A DNA stretch of 64,000 nt from positions 15,910 to 79,909 of the forward strand of contig NZ_SVFW01000014.1 in the NCBI RefSeq assembly GCF_015056685.1, in the 5' to 3' direction. The stretch comes from Butyrivibrio sp. (GTDB lineage: Bacteria; Bacillota; Clostridia; Lachnospirales; Lachnospiraceae). A model generated the notes under the pieces. It had not been told where the DNA came from. It searched no databases and worked only from the letters and a program-made list of their open reading frames with translations. The position numbers and the translations under genes were made by a program. Position 1 is the stretch's first letter. The number at the start of each line of letters is the position of its first letter. Positions 9,025 to 17,725 of this stretch are shown here, piece by piece.

Positions 9025-9418
9025 ATTTAGCTAACACTCCGTTTACAAAAGCAGGTGATCCATCCTGTCCAAACTTCTTGGCAAGTTCTACTGCCTCATT
9101 TATAGCTACACCTGTTGGAACGCTGTCATCGTATTTTATCTCATAGACAGCAAGACGTATGATAGTAAGATCAACCTTCGCCATACGCTTTGTATCCCAT
9201 CCTGATGTGGCACTGTTTATTGCCTCATCGATCTCAGGAAGCTTTTCTGCGATCTTCTCATATTTTTCTCTGATCTGATCAGCATCCTTTTTAGAGAACT
9301 CTTCATCACTTACAGTTGTAAAGAGCTCTTCCTGCTCTGCCATCTCTTCGATGGAATTAAATTCAACACGAAAAAGCAGCATAAAAATCTGCTCTCTCAG
9401 TAAACTTCTATTCATCAC
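9014..9418 (-). CDS. nusB: Transcription antitermination factor NusB
   Basis: 134 residues, all-helical. Seen are the N-terminal REQIFMLLFRVEF and the C-terminal signature of the family, IIRLAVYEIKYDD then GVAINEAVELAKKFG and FVNGVLAKFA. NusB with NusE (S10) binds boxA RNA and supports antitermination of rRNA operons. It lies between asp23 and xseA, a usual clostridial order. Two methionines start the protein; either could be used, since the difference is one residue. Confidence 0.95.
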   Translation of the reverse strand: MMNRSLLREQIFMLLFRVEFNSIEEMAEQEELFTTVSDEEFSKKDADQIREKYEKIAEKLPEIDEAINSATSGWDTKRMAKVDLTIIRLAVYEIKYDDSVPTGVAINEAVELAKKFGQDGSPAFVNGVLAKFAQ

Positions 9419-9446
9419 GTTTTTCCTATTCTATAAAAGTGTTTTA

Positions 9447-9800
9447 TCACGCCTTAGGCATTGTAATACCAGCTATTCTGATATTGACGTCTGTAACTTC
9501 AAGGCCTGTCATATTTTCGATTGAAGCCTTGACCTTTGTCTGTGCCTGCTGGCAAGTTGCCGGAATATTATATCCATAAGCCATCATAAGTGCCAGATCA
9601 ACCTGCACCTGAGATGCACCTATTACGACCTTTGCTCCCTTTGTAAGGTTCTTACGGCTTACCTTTTCAAGGGTGTCACTTGTGTAATTGCCAGCCATAG
9701 CTGAAACGCCATCAACTTCAAGTGCTGCAAGAGCCGCAATTCTAGCTACTACATCATCTGCAATCTTAACAGATCCAATCTCTGCAATTTCTTTTCCCAT
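9447..9800 (-). CDS. Asp23/Gls24 family envelope stress protein
   Basis: 117 residues. Family hallmarks are EIGSVKIADDVVARIAALAA near the start, VDGVSAMAG, the central VDLALMMAYGYNIPATC and the closing LEVTDVNIRIAGI. Asp23/Gls24 proteins are linked to the membrane and to alkaline or envelope stress in staphylococci and enterococci. In clostridia a copy commonly precedes nusB, as here. It has a good GAGGTGA site before the ATG and a strong promoter 35-45 nt upstream (9835-9845), so it is the first gene of the 12-gene operon reaching the window edge. Confidence 0.92.
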   Translation of the reverse strand: MGKEIAEIGSVKIADDVVARIAALAALEVDGVSAMAGNYTSDTLEKVSRKNLTKGAKVVIGASQVQVDLALMMAYGYNIPATCQQAQTKVKASIENMTGLEVTDVNIRIAGITMPKA

Positions 9801-9834
9801 AACTTGTCACCTCATTTATTCACAATCATGAATT

Positions 9835-9845
9835 ATTATACCACA
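9835..9845 (-). promoter_or_regulatory. Extended -10 promoter for the asp23-nusB-...-recN operon
   Basis: Minus strand reads TGTGGTATAAT: a perfect TATAAT with an extended TG-n element, 35 nt from the asp23 start codon. The -35 position (TATTTT at the right spacing) is poor, which fits an extended -10 promoter. A near copy, TGTGGTATACT, lies 89 nt upstream at 9924-9934 inside the duplicated block. Confidence 0.6.
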
Positions 9846-9938
9846 ATTCTAAGTTCGAAAATACCTCACTAAGAATTCTGGTATCCTTATCGCTAAGCTC
9901 GACAATACCTCGCTAAGCGAATCAGTATACCACAATTC
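9837..9938. repeat. Imperfect tandem duplication carrying two promoter-like elements
   Basis: The 13-mer TATACCACAATTC occurs at 9837-9849 and again at 9926-9938. Between them a 35-nt unit is repeated at 9850-9884 and 9894-9928, with 21 of the first 24 positions identical (both contain AATACCTC-n-CTAAG). Read on the minus strand, each 13-mer gives GAATTGTGGTATA, the extended -10 element. A third CACAATTC lies at 9940-9947. The block fills the space between the transglutaminase-like gene and asp23. Confidence 0.75.
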
Positions 9939-9951
9939 CCACAATTCCACA

Positions 9952-11442
9952 TCACAGCCAAAAGATGATTGTCTTGGTATCTGCAAATGTTGTATAGGAT
10001 ACTGAAGCTGTATCCCCCTGCAGATAATCAAAGACTTTTCTGTCTGTTATCAGCTGCGCGAACATACTGTCATACACATCCTGTGAAGCACACTTCATAG
10101 TCACATTATTGCTGCCATCATTGTACCTGCGATCAAACAGATCCTTCACAAGAGACATCTCAGCGGATGTGAAATACTCATCCTCTCTGACATAGTAATT
10201 ATCTGCCATGCTCGAGCAGTTAGGCATATATATTTCATCAGAGATAGTGTGATTCCTGATAATATCTGAAGTTGTCACATTAAGATAGTCATAATTTATG
10301 GCAGGAAGCTTGGTTGCGTCCGCACTCTCACCATTTGTTGTCTGGTAAGAGGAATCTCCCCAAGTCACATCCACATAGTAATATGCATTATTACACTTCA
10401 CAAGATTCCAGGCATGCCTGACACCTTTAGAATTCTTGGTATCTACGGTTCCGGTGACCAGAGTACAGTCAATCCCAAGCTTGTTAAGAAGGAGCTGTGC
10501 TGCCTTTGCATAACCATTGCATACGCTTCTGCCATTCAAAAACACAGAGCATATATTCTGATTATCAGGAGCTTCTATATCATACTCAGTATTAGTGATC
10601 AGGTAGTCATATATATACTTGATTGCATAATAGTCATCTTCTGAGGAAGGCGCATTGGCAAGGCATCTGTTAACAGCTTCATTTATCTGCACCTTTTTTG
10701 CCTCAGCCTGTTCCTTACTGCAAGTGTAATTGCCCGTAAAAGAAATCTTGGTGATCACGTTGTCGATCGTATAGTTGGTATAATGATATCCATCAACGTA
10801 AAAAATCTCCGGATGATCTGCCATTACATAGTTAAAAACCTGCTCTATGGCATCGTCACTTGTAGTTGAGACAATAACATCTGCAGCAAGATTCTGCATT
10901 ATTGTAAGCAGCTCAACATACAAAGTCTTCCCTGCTTCAGTAAGCCTTTCATATGCATAAAGCCCTTCCTGACTCTTTTTTATCGTCTCTATTCCCACAG
11001 GAGAAAGTCCAATTGATTCCCTGACCCTTTCATCTTCATCATCAGATGCTTTGGATAAGGTACCCCCAGGGCTCTGCTGCTTTTGTTCCTGCACAGCGCT
11101 TGACTTACCGGATGAAGCATCAAGAGAACTATCTGATGAGCTCGCCTCTTTTGAAGCTTCCTCTGCTCCCGTTTCTACTTCTGCAACGACTGTAGTCTCA
11201 CTAGATGCAGCCTGATCTGATACTTCATAAGCGGTATCACCCGTTTCAATTACAGTTTCAGGCACCAGATAAGTGCTGTCAGTAGTTGAAACAGGATTGT
11301 CCAATTTAGGATCTTTTAGCCCCAAAGCTTCCAGATAGTCATCAAAGCTTTCATACTGACACCCTGAAAGACTGCTTGTCACAACTCCCGCGGCCATAAT
11401 CGCCGCCATTATTCTCTTAACTCTTCCAATGCCTTTTCTCAA
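9952..11442 (-). CDS. Transglutaminase-like lipoprotein
   Basis: 496 residues. A signal peptide ends in the lipobox SLSGC (Cys near residue 28), so the protein should be anchored outside the membrane. A low-complexity Ser/Glu/Ala linker (about 50-150) leads to a helical region and a transglutaminase/protease-like domain at about 260-380. The triad is visible: Cys in NGRSVCNGYA, His in VRHAWNLV and Asp in YYVDVTWGD. Such domains in Firmicutes may cross-link or cleave wall or surface proteins; the substrate here is unknown. It follows prfC by 27 nt and is probably co-transcribed with it. The last 100 residues do not resemble a domain I can name. Confidence 0.88.
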   Translation of the reverse strand: MRKGIGRVKRIMAAIMAAGVVTSSLSGCQYESFDDYLEALGLKDPKLDNPVSTTDSTYLVPETVIETGDTAYEVSDQAASSETTVVAEVETGAEEASKEASSSDSSLDASSGKSSAVQEQKQQSPGGTLSKASDDEDERVRESIGLSPVGIETIKKSQEGLYAYERLTEAGKTLYVELLTIMQNLAADVIVSTTSDDAIEQVFNYVMADHPEIFYVDGYHYTNYTIDNVITKISFTGNYTCSKEQAEAKKVQINEAVNRCLANAPSSEDDYYAIKYIYDYLITNTEYDIEAPDNQNICSVFLNGRSVCNGYAKAAQLLLNKLGIDCTLVTGTVDTKNSKGVRHAWNLVKCNNAYYYVDVTWGDSSYQTTNGESADATKLPAINYDYLNVTTSDIIRNHTISDEIYMPNCSSMADNYYVREDEYFTSAEMSLVKDLFDRRYNDGSNNVTMKCASQDVYDSMFAQLITDRKVFDYLQGDTASVSYTTFADTKTIIFWL

Positions 11443-11469
11443 GTACTCCCCTCCAACTTACGATAAGCA

Positions 11470-13074
11470 TTAGTTCTTTTTGAACTCAGAAAGAATAAGT
11501 CCTTTATTTCTCTCCATTGTCATTCCAACACTCCACTCGTTAATGAACAAAAGAAGTGGTCTGTCATGCATATCCTTGATCTTCTTCATATCAGAAGTTC
11601 CAACAAGTGTAGACATATCGATATCCTCATTGTCTACCCATCTGATGTACTCGTATGGAAGATTCTCAAGGATTATATCAACATTGTACTCGCTCTGGAG
11701 TCTGAACTTCAATACATCAAACTGAAGAACACCAACTACTCCGACAATTATTTCCTCAAGTCCAGTGTTGTACTCCTGGAATATCTGGATAGCGCCTTCC
11801 TGAGCTATCTGAGTGATACCCTTTACGAACTGTTTACGCTTCATGGTATCTACCTGACGTACTCTTGCAAAGTGTTCCGGAGCAAATGTAGGGATTCCTT
11901 CGTATACCACATTGTCTTTTGGCATACAGATCGTATCACCAATAGAGAAAATACCCGGATCAAATACACCCATGATATCACCGGCGTAAGCCTCACTAAG
12001 TATCTTTCTCTCATCAGCCATAAGCTGCTGAGGCTGTGAAAGTCTCATAACCTTGCCGCTCTGCACATGCTTAACTTCGTTGTTGGCATCATAGCGTCCT
12101 GAACAGATTCTCATAAAAGCGACTCTGTCTCTGTGAGCTTTATTCATGTTAGCCTGGATTTTAAATACAAAGGCTGTAAAATCTCTCTCAAATGGATCAA
12201 TAAGCTCTCCGTCTGAAGACCTACGTCCTGTAGGAGGAGTGGCCATTTTTAAGAAATGATGGAGGAAAAGTTCTACACCAAAGTTCTGAAGAGCTGATCC
12301 AAAGAACACAGGAGTAAGTTCACCTGCTCTTACTTTTTCAAGATCATATTCAGCGCCTGCTCCGTCCAAAAGCTCTATTTCTCCCTGAAGCTTTTCAAAA
12401 GCATCCTGTCCGATCTCACTGTCAATAGCAGCTTTATCATTAAGATCTATGAAAGTTTCTTTTCCTTCCTTAGTTCCCTTCTGTGTCTCAGAGAATGTAA
12501 CTATATGGCCTTCTCTTCTGTCATAGATACCTTTAAAATTCTTACCTGAACCAATTGGCCAGTTCATAGGGCATGTAGCGATTCCCAGGTTATTCTCGAT
12601 ATCATCAAGAAGATCAAAAGTGTCTTTTGCATCACGGTCGAGCTTATTTATAAATGTAAAGATTGGAATATGACTCATGGCGCAGACTTTAAAAAGCTTT
12701 CTTGTCTGAGCCTCAACACCTTTGCTGGCATCAATGACCATGACAGCTGAGTCAGCAGCCATAAGTGTTCTGTATGTATCCTCTGAGAAGTCCTGGTGTC
12801 CTGGAGTATCAAGGATATTTATGCAACATCCTTCAAAATTGAACTGCAGAACTGATGAAGTAACTGAAATACCTCTCTGTTTCTCGATCTCCATCCAGTC
12901 AGATACAGCATGTCTGGCTGTAGCCTTACCCTTAACGCTACCAGCCATATTAATAGCTCCACCATAAAGCAGGAACTTCTCGGTAAGAGTTGTCTTACCT
13001 GCATCGGGGTGGGAAATAATCGCGAAAGTACGACGCTTATTTATCTCATTAATTGTTTCTTTTGTATTACTCAT
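11470..13074 (-). CDS. prfC: Peptide chain release factor 3
   Basis: 534 residues, full length. A translational GTPase that recycles RF1/RF2 from the ribosome. G motifs: ISHPDAGKTTLTE (G1, about residue 20), DTPGHQDFSEDTYRTL (G3, about 92) and NKLDRD (G4). RF3-specific features are AGSVKGKATARHAVSDWMEIE and GSALQNFGVELFL. Domain 2 and the RF3 C-terminal domain follow. The ATG is preceded by AAAGGA. Between it and pnp there are two hairpins (13091-13128 and 13150-13187), so it may be a separate transcription unit. Confidence 0.97.
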   Translation of the reverse strand: MSNTKETINEINKRRTFAIISHPDAGKTTLTEKFLLYGGAINMAGSVKGKATARHAVSDWMEIEKQRGISVTSSVLQFNFEGCCINILDTPGHQDFSEDTYRTLMAADSAVMVIDASKGVEAQTRKLFKVCAMSHIPIFTFINKLDRDAKDTFDLLDDIENNLGIATCPMNWPIGSGKNFKGIYDRREGHIVTFSETQKGTKEGKETFIDLNDKAAIDSEIGQDAFEKLQGEIELLDGAGAEYDLEKVRAGELTPVFFGSALQNFGVELFLHHFLKMATPPTGRRSSDGELIDPFERDFTAFVFKIQANMNKAHRDRVAFMRICSGRYDANNEVKHVQSGKVMRLSQPQQLMADERKILSEAYAGDIMGVFDPGIFSIGDTICMPKDNVVYEGIPTFAPEHFARVRQVDTMKRKQFVKGITQIAQEGAIQIFQEYNTGLEEIIVGVVGVLQFDVLKFRLQSEYNVDIILENLPYEYIRWVDNEDIDMSTLVGTSDMKKIKDMHDRPLLLFINEWSVGMTMERNKGLILSEFKKN

Positions 13075-13090
13075 AGCTCAATCCTTTATT

Positions 13091-13128
13091 ACTTTAAATA
13101 AGACCGGTATGCATAACACGCCGGTCTT
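13091..13128 (-). terminator. Probable hairpin terminator after pnp or leader hairpin of prfC
   Basis: Inverted repeat AAGACCGG / CCGGTCTT (13100-13107 and 13121-13128), loop of 13 nt, followed on the minus strand by ATTTAAAG. The stem is strong but the T-run is weak. It ends only about 17 nt before the prfC start codon, so it could equally act in the prfC leader. Confidence 0.45.
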
Positions 13129-13149
13129 AAAGAATATACGTTAGATACG

Positions 13150-13187
13150 GAAGCTCTGCTCTCACTTCGTTCGCCAGAGCAAGCTTC
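13150..13187 (-). other. Long stem-loop downstream of pnp
   Basis: On the minus strand GAAGCTTGCTCT pairs with AGAGCA-G-AGCTTC (13150-13162 against 13176-13187), a 12-bp stem with one bulged base. No T-run follows, so it is not a normal terminator. It may protect the pnp 3' end or take part in RNase/PNPase control; that is inference. Confidence 0.5.
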
Positions 13188-13219
13188 ATACTAAATTCGA
13201 CTTACGTCTCATTAAGTAT

Positions 13220-15310
13220 TCAGCTTTTAGGGCAATCCTTGATTGAGAAGCTGATTCTTCCCATCTTATCCTTGCCAAGGCAGATTACCTTTACAGTATC
13301 GCCAAGTGTAAGAACATCTTCTACATGGTCGATTCTCTCTTTAGAGATCTTGCTGATGTGGACCATGCCCTCTTTGCCAGGAGCAAACTCAACAAATGCG
13401 CCGAACTCTTTGATGCTTACAACCTTACCTGTGAAGATCTGATCCTTCTCGAAATCTGTAACGATCACATTGATCATGTTAACAGCTTCATTGATCTTAT
13501 CCTGATCTTCTCCACAAACAGAAACCTGTCCGTCATCTGTAATATCAATCTTAACGCCTGTTCTAGCGATGATTTCATTGATTGTCTTTCCACGCTGTCC
13601 AACAACATCACCAATCTTCTCAGGATCGATCTGCATAGAAACGATCTTAGGAGCGTACTTGGATACTTCCTTACGAGGTTCAGCAATTGCCTTGCTCATG
13701 CACTCATCCATGATGAAGAATCTTGCTTCACGGCACTGCTCAATAGCTGTCTCAACGATAGGCTTTGTAAGACCGTGGATCTTGATATCCATCTGGATAG
13801 CTGTGATACCGTCTTTTGTTCCTGTTACCTTGAAGTCCATATCTCCGAAGAAGTCTTCAAGTCCCTGGATATCTGTAAGAACGATGAAATCGTCATCTGT
13901 ATCTCCTGTAACAAGACCACATGAAATACCAGCAACCATCTTCTTGATAGGAACACCAGCAGCCATAAGTGACATACATGATGCGCAAGTTGAAGCCATT
14001 GATGTTGATCCGTTAGACTCAAATGTTTCTGATACGGCACGGATTGCATATGGGAACTCGTCAACGCTAGGAAGAACAGGAAGAAGTGCTCTCTCAGCAA
14101 GTGCGCCGTGACCAATCTCTCTACGTCCAGGTCCTCTTGAAACCTTTGTCTCACCTACAGAATATGCAGGGAAGTTGTACTGGTGTACATATCTCTTATC
14201 AGCTGCAAAGTTGTCAAGACCTTCAACCTTCTGAGCCTCTGAAAGAGGTGCAAGTGTTACAACATCACAAATCTGTGTCTGTCCACGAGTGAACATAGCA
14301 CTTCCGTGTACTCTAGGAATAAGATCAACCTCAGCTGAAAGTGGTCTGATCTGCTTTATGCCACGTCCGTCTGGTCTCTTGTGATCTTTAAGGATCATCT
14401 TACGAACTGTCTTTTTCTCGTACTGATAGATTGCTTCACCAAGGATTGCAAGCCACTCCTCGTTGTCAGCAAACTTCTCTGATAGTCTATCTGTAATCTC
14501 AGCGATGTTTGCTTCTCTTGTCTGCTTATCATCTGTAAATACAGCCTTTTCCATCTCTTCTGGTGGAACAACTTCCTTGATAGCTGCAAAGAGTTCTTCA
14601 GGAACTGCACAGCTTGTATATTCGTGCTTTGGCTTACCAACCTCAGCTACAATACCCTTGAAGAATTCAATGATCTGAAGGTTAACATCATGTGCCTTGT
14701 AGATAGCTTCCTTCATCTTCTCTTCAGGAATCTCGTTGGCACCAGCCTCGATCATGATTACTTTCTGTCCAACAGAAGCAACTGTGAGCTTAAGGTCACC
14801 TGTGTTCCACTGCTCCTGTGTAGGGTTAACGATGAGCTCACCGTCGATCATACCGATCTGAGTCATAGCACATGGGCCATCGAAAGGAATATCAGAAATT
14901 GAAACTGATATTGAAGCGCCAAGCATTGCAAGAAGCTCCGGACGGCACTGAGGATCAACTGACATAACCATTGTCTCGATTGTTACGTCATTTCTGTAAT
15001 CCTTAGGGAAAAGAGGACGCATAGGACGATCGATAACGCGGCTTGTAAGAATAGCGTTCTCAGAAGGCTTGCCCTCTCTCTTGTTGTATCCACCTGGGAA
15101 TTTACCTACAGCATAGAACTTCTCATTATACTCTACTGAAAGTGGGAAGAAATCTACTCCATCCCTTGGCTTTGCTGAAGCTGTTGCTGTGCATAAAACT
15201 GTTGTGTCGCCATACTGCATGAAGGCGCATCCGTTTGCCTGTTTTCCTACTTTGCCGATCTCAACCTTAAGTGTACGTCCGGCAAGTTCCATTGAATAAG
15301 TCTTTACCAT
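13220..15310 (-). CDS. pnp: Polyribonucleotide nucleotidyltransferase (PNPase)
   Basis: 696 residues, normal length. Two RNase PH-like domains (about 10-225 and 310-540) flank an alpha-helical domain; FAADKRYVHQYNFPAYSVGE and GPGRREIGHGALAERAL mark the second, catalytic one. A KH domain (VVGQRGKTINEI, about 560-620) and an S1 domain (FTGKVVSIKEFGAFVEF, about 625-690) close the protein. PNPase degrades RNA 3' to 5' with phosphate and works in RNA turnover complexes. It follows rpsO, from which it is separated by a strong terminator. The ATG has AGAAGGAG upstream. Confidence 0.98.
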   Translation of the reverse strand: MVKTYSMELAGRTLKVEIGKVGKQANGCAFMQYGDTTVLCTATASAKPRDGVDFFPLSVEYNEKFYAVGKFPGGYNKREGKPSENAILTSRVIDRPMRPLFPKDYRNDVTIETMVMSVDPQCRPELLAMLGASISVSISDIPFDGPCAMTQIGMIDGELIVNPTQEQWNTGDLKLTVASVGQKVIMIEAGANEIPEEKMKEAIYKAHDVNLQIIEFFKGIVAEVGKPKHEYTSCAVPEELFAAIKEVVPPEEMEKAVFTDDKQTREANIAEITDRLSEKFADNEEWLAILGEAIYQYEKKTVRKMILKDHKRPDGRGIKQIRPLSAEVDLIPRVHGSAMFTRGQTQICDVVTLAPLSEAQKVEGLDNFAADKRYVHQYNFPAYSVGETKVSRGPGRREIGHGALAERALLPVLPSVDEFPYAIRAVSETFESNGSTSMASTCASCMSLMAAGVPIKKMVAGISCGLVTGDTDDDFIVLTDIQGLEDFFGDMDFKVTGTKDGITAIQMDIKIHGLTKPIVETAIEQCREARFFIMDECMSKAIAEPRKEVSKYAPKIVSMQIDPEKIGDVVGQRGKTINEIIARTGVKIDITDDGQVSVCGEDQDKINEAVNMINVIVTDFEKDQIFTGKVVSIKEFGAFVEFAPGKEGMVHISKISKERIDHVEDVLTLGDTVKVICLGKDKMGRISFSIKDCPKS

Positions 15311-15480
15311 TTTTTCTCCTTCTACTGCTCATCCGCAGTCCTTCATCTACAAATTCAAAAACATACTCATATACGACTGTTTCATTGAATTTTTGTACTT
15401 CAGGTGCGTGTGCAGCTTAAACATTATTATTGATATATGGTTTTCAAGGTCATAATAAAAATCACGCATGCATAATCTTT

Positions 15481-15509
15481 ATTATAACTTTGAATCCATA
15501 TATCTTTGT
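15481..15509 (-). promoter_or_regulatory. Candidate pnp promoter
   Basis: A perfect TATAAT lies on the minus strand at 15481-15486 in the 268-nt gap between rpsO and pnp, just past the rpsO terminator. The -35 at 17-nt spacing is poor (ACAAAG). A promoter is needed here if the terminator works; the exact site is uncertain. The leader to the pnp ATG would be about 165 nt, long enough for autoregulation of the kind known in other bacteria. Confidence 0.35.
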
Positions 15510-15519
15510 TATAAAAATA

Positions 15520-15563
15520 CAAAAAACGGAATAGGCTGATGATAATACATCAGCCTTATCCCG
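15520..15563 (-). terminator. Rho-independent terminator of rpsO
   Basis: On the minus strand a GC-rich stem (CGGGATAAGGCTGATG paired with CATCAGCCTATTCCG, one mismatch) has an 8-nt loop and is followed at once by TTTTTTG. It lies 16 nt past the rpsO stop codon. Confidence 0.9.
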
Positions 15564-15578
15564 TCTTCTTTTAACAGA

Positions 15579-15845
15579 TTACTTTCTAAGACCAAGGTCT
15601 GCGATGAGCTTACGATAAGCTTCGATATCCTTTTTCTTGAGATATCCAAGAAGGCTACGTCTCTGACCTACCATCTTAAGAAGGCCTCTTCTTGAGTGGT
15701 GATCCTTAGGGTTCTTATCAAGGTGAGCGTTAAGCTCCTTGATTCTCTCTGTAAGAATAGCTACCTGAACTTCTGGTGAACCTGTGTCTCCAGCTGTTCT
15801 TGCGAACTTGCTGATTACTTCTGTTTTCTTCTCTTTTGAAATCAT
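15579..15845 (-). CDS. rpsO: 30S ribosomal protein S15
   Basis: 88 residues, the standard length. The S15 signature runs DHHSRRGLLKMVGQRRSLL with L-x-Y-L-K-K-K-D after it, and the N-terminal helix has TGSPEVQVAILTERI. S15 binds helix 22 of 16S rRNA early in 30S assembly. The gene has its own promoter (15967-15995), a 121-nt leader with a stem-loop that may be an S15 autoregulatory site, and a strong terminator, so it is mostly monocistronic. The ATG has AAAGGAG upstream. Confidence 0.99.
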   Translation of the reverse strand: MISKEKKTEVISKFARTAGDTGSPEVQVAILTERIKELNAHLDKNPKDHHSRRGLLKMVGQRRSLLGYLKKKDIEAYRKLIADLGLRK

Positions 15846-15929
15846 TTCTTTTCTCCTTTAAAAAATAGTATTTCCTCCTAATACGCAGACAAAGGTTGGA
15901 GTATCCTGCATCCGAGTATAAGGTAGTCT

Positions 15930-15964
15930 GTTACAGTTGTCTGAACATTAAGTCAGCAACTAAC
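15930..15964 (-). promoter_or_regulatory. Stem-loop in rpsO leader, candidate S15 autoregulatory site
   Basis: The first nucleotides of the predicted transcript can fold: GTTAGTTGCTGA pairs with TCAGACAACTGTAAC allowing two bulged bases, leaving an 8-nt loop. S15 represses its own mRNA through leader structures in several bacterial groups, but these differ in shape, so this is a candidate by position and folding only. Confidence 0.4.
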
Positions 15965-15966
15965 AC

Positions 15967-15995
15967 ATATTAACACATAAAAACAATTATGTAAA
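15967..15995 (-). promoter_or_regulatory. Sigma-A promoter of rpsO
   Basis: TTTACA at 15990-15995 and TAATAT at 15967-15972 on the minus strand, separated by exactly 17 nt. Predicted start of transcription is near 15960, giving a leader of about 115 nt. Confidence 0.75.
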
Positions 15996-16005
15996 GTGCA
16001 GAATA

Positions 16006-17700
16006 TCACTCTACACTGTTGATCAGTGCAAATATCTCTTCTTTTATCTTCTTATTTGTCTCAAGGGCATTTTCTCTGCTGTCCCTGTTTGAATAGAAGT
16101 AGAATTTGATCTTAGGCTCTGTACCTGAAGGTCTGATTGCAAACCAAGAACCATTATCAAGGAAGAGTCTTATCGCATTCTGGGCTGGGATATCCTCATA
16201 GCCGTTAATATAATCGATAACTTTTTCTACCTTGGCTCCTGCAACTTCTGAAGGGATATTTTCCCTGAACCACTTCATCATGCGCTGAATACGCTGCGCT
16301 CCCGGGATTCCTTCGAGAACAATGTTTGGTTCATCCTCTGCAAAGAAGCCATACTTCGCGTAGATTTCCTGAAGTACATCCCAGAGTGTCTTGCCCTGTT
16401 TTCTATAGTAAGCTGCTGCCTCAGCAACAAGCATACCTGCTGAAATTCCATCCTTATCACGGATATCCTCGCATACCGCATAGCCAACTGACTCTTCGTA
16501 GCCAAAAAGATATGTGTATCCATTCTCATGAAGATAAGGAATCTTACCGCAGATGTTCTTAAATCCTGTAAGAGTTTCAAACATCTCAACTCCATAGGCC
16601 TTAGCCATGATTGTTGAAAGAGTTGATGTAACGATGGACTTAACCATAGCTCCCTTAGCAGGAAGTGTTCCGGCGTCCTTTCTTCCCTCAAGAACATAAT
16701 TAACAAGAATATATCCTGTCTGATTGCCGTTAAGAGGAATATATTCTCCCTTATCATTTCTGATCTCGATAGCAAATCTGTCTGAATCAGGGTCAGTTGC
16801 CATTAAAAGCTCTGCTCCAAACTCTTTTCCATACTGCTCAGAAAGTTTAAACGCCTTAGGATCCTCAGGGTTAGGGTATCCAACTGTTGTGAAATCAGGA
16901 TCTGGATTTTCCTGTTCAGGAACTATCTTCCAATTGTTAAATCCCCTGTCTGTAAGCATCTGTCTGAATGGAATAGAACCACATCCGTTAAGTGGTGTGT
17001 ATACAAGAGGAATCGAAAGATCAAGTTCATCACCTTCGTGAATAGCCATACCTTCAATCTTGTCCAGGTATTCTCTATCATACTTCTCATCAAGAATTGT
17101 GATCTTACCCTCTTTTACAAACTGATCAAAATCACCTTTTTTGATGCCGTTCCACATATCTACAGCTTCGATCTTCTCTGTCATACCGTCTGCAATTTCA
17201 GATGAAACCTGACATCCATCATCCCAGTATGCCTTGTATCCGTTGTACTCTCTAGGATTGTGAGAAGCTGTAATGTTTATACCTGATACAGTACCAAGTC
17301 TTCTTATCATAAATGCAAGCTCAGGAGTAGGTCTAAGGTCAGGGAATGTATAAACCTTAATTCCGTTAGCAGCAAAGATGCTGGCTGCAAGCCTTGAAAA
17401 CTCCTTTGAAAAATGTCTTGGATCATGGGCAATAACTACACCCTTTTCCATGTTTTCTTTGCCTGAAGCCACGATATAATCGGCTACACCCTGAGTTGCC
17501 TTACCAACTGTGTAGAAATTCATTCTGTTGGTACCAGCTCCGACCTTTCCACGAAGACCTGCTGTACCAAAGGCCAGATTCTGAAAGAATCTCTCCTCAA
17601 TCTCAGTGTCATTGTCCTTTATCTCTATAAGTTCTGCTCTGAGCGGATCACTCTCAGGCAACTTTTCAAGCCATTCGTTATATCTTTCTTTGTAATCCAT
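16006..17700 (-). CDS. Phosphoglucomutase/phosphomannomutase
   Basis: 564 residues, in the range of the PgcA-type alpha-phosphohexomutases of Firmicutes. The phosphoserine loop is TASHNPREYNGYKAY (Ser near residue 145), the Mg site DPDSDRFAIE (about 310), the sugar-binding loop GYEESVGYAV (about 400) and the phosphate-binding loop RPSGTEPKIKFYFY (about 525). It interconverts glucose 1- and 6-phosphate (or the mannose forms) and so feeds sugar-nucleotide synthesis for the surface polymers that other genes in the window act on. It has its own consensus promoter at 17726-17754 and AGGAGG before the ATG. Confidence 0.95.
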   Translation of the reverse strand: MDYKERYNEWLEKLPESDPLRAELIEIKDNDTEIEERFFQNLAFGTAGLRGKVGAGTNRMNFYTVGKATQGVADYIVASGKENMEKGVVIAHDPRHFSKEFSRLAASIFAANGIKVYTFPDLRPTPELAFMIRRLGTVSGINITASHNPREYNGYKAYWDDGCQVSSEIADGMTEKIEAVDMWNGIKKGDFDQFVKEGKITILDEKYDREYLDKIEGMAIHEGDELDLSIPLVYTPLNGCGSIPFRQMLTDRGFNNWKIVPEQENPDPDFTTVGYPNPEDPKAFKLSEQYGKEFGAELLMATDPDSDRFAIEIRNDKGEYIPLNGNQTGYILVNYVLEGRKDAGTLPAKGAMVKSIVTSTLSTIMAKAYGVEMFETLTGFKNICGKIPYLHENGYTYLFGYEESVGYAVCEDIRDKDGISAGMLVAEAAAYYRKQGKTLWDVLQEIYAKYGFFAEDEPNIVLEGIPGAQRIQRMMKWFRENIPSEVAGAKVEKVIDYINGYEDIPAQNAIRLFLDNGSWFAIRPSGTEPKIKFYFYSNRDSRENALETNKKIKEEIFALINSVE

Positions 17701-17725
17701 ATTTACCTCCTATGATAAAAAAATT

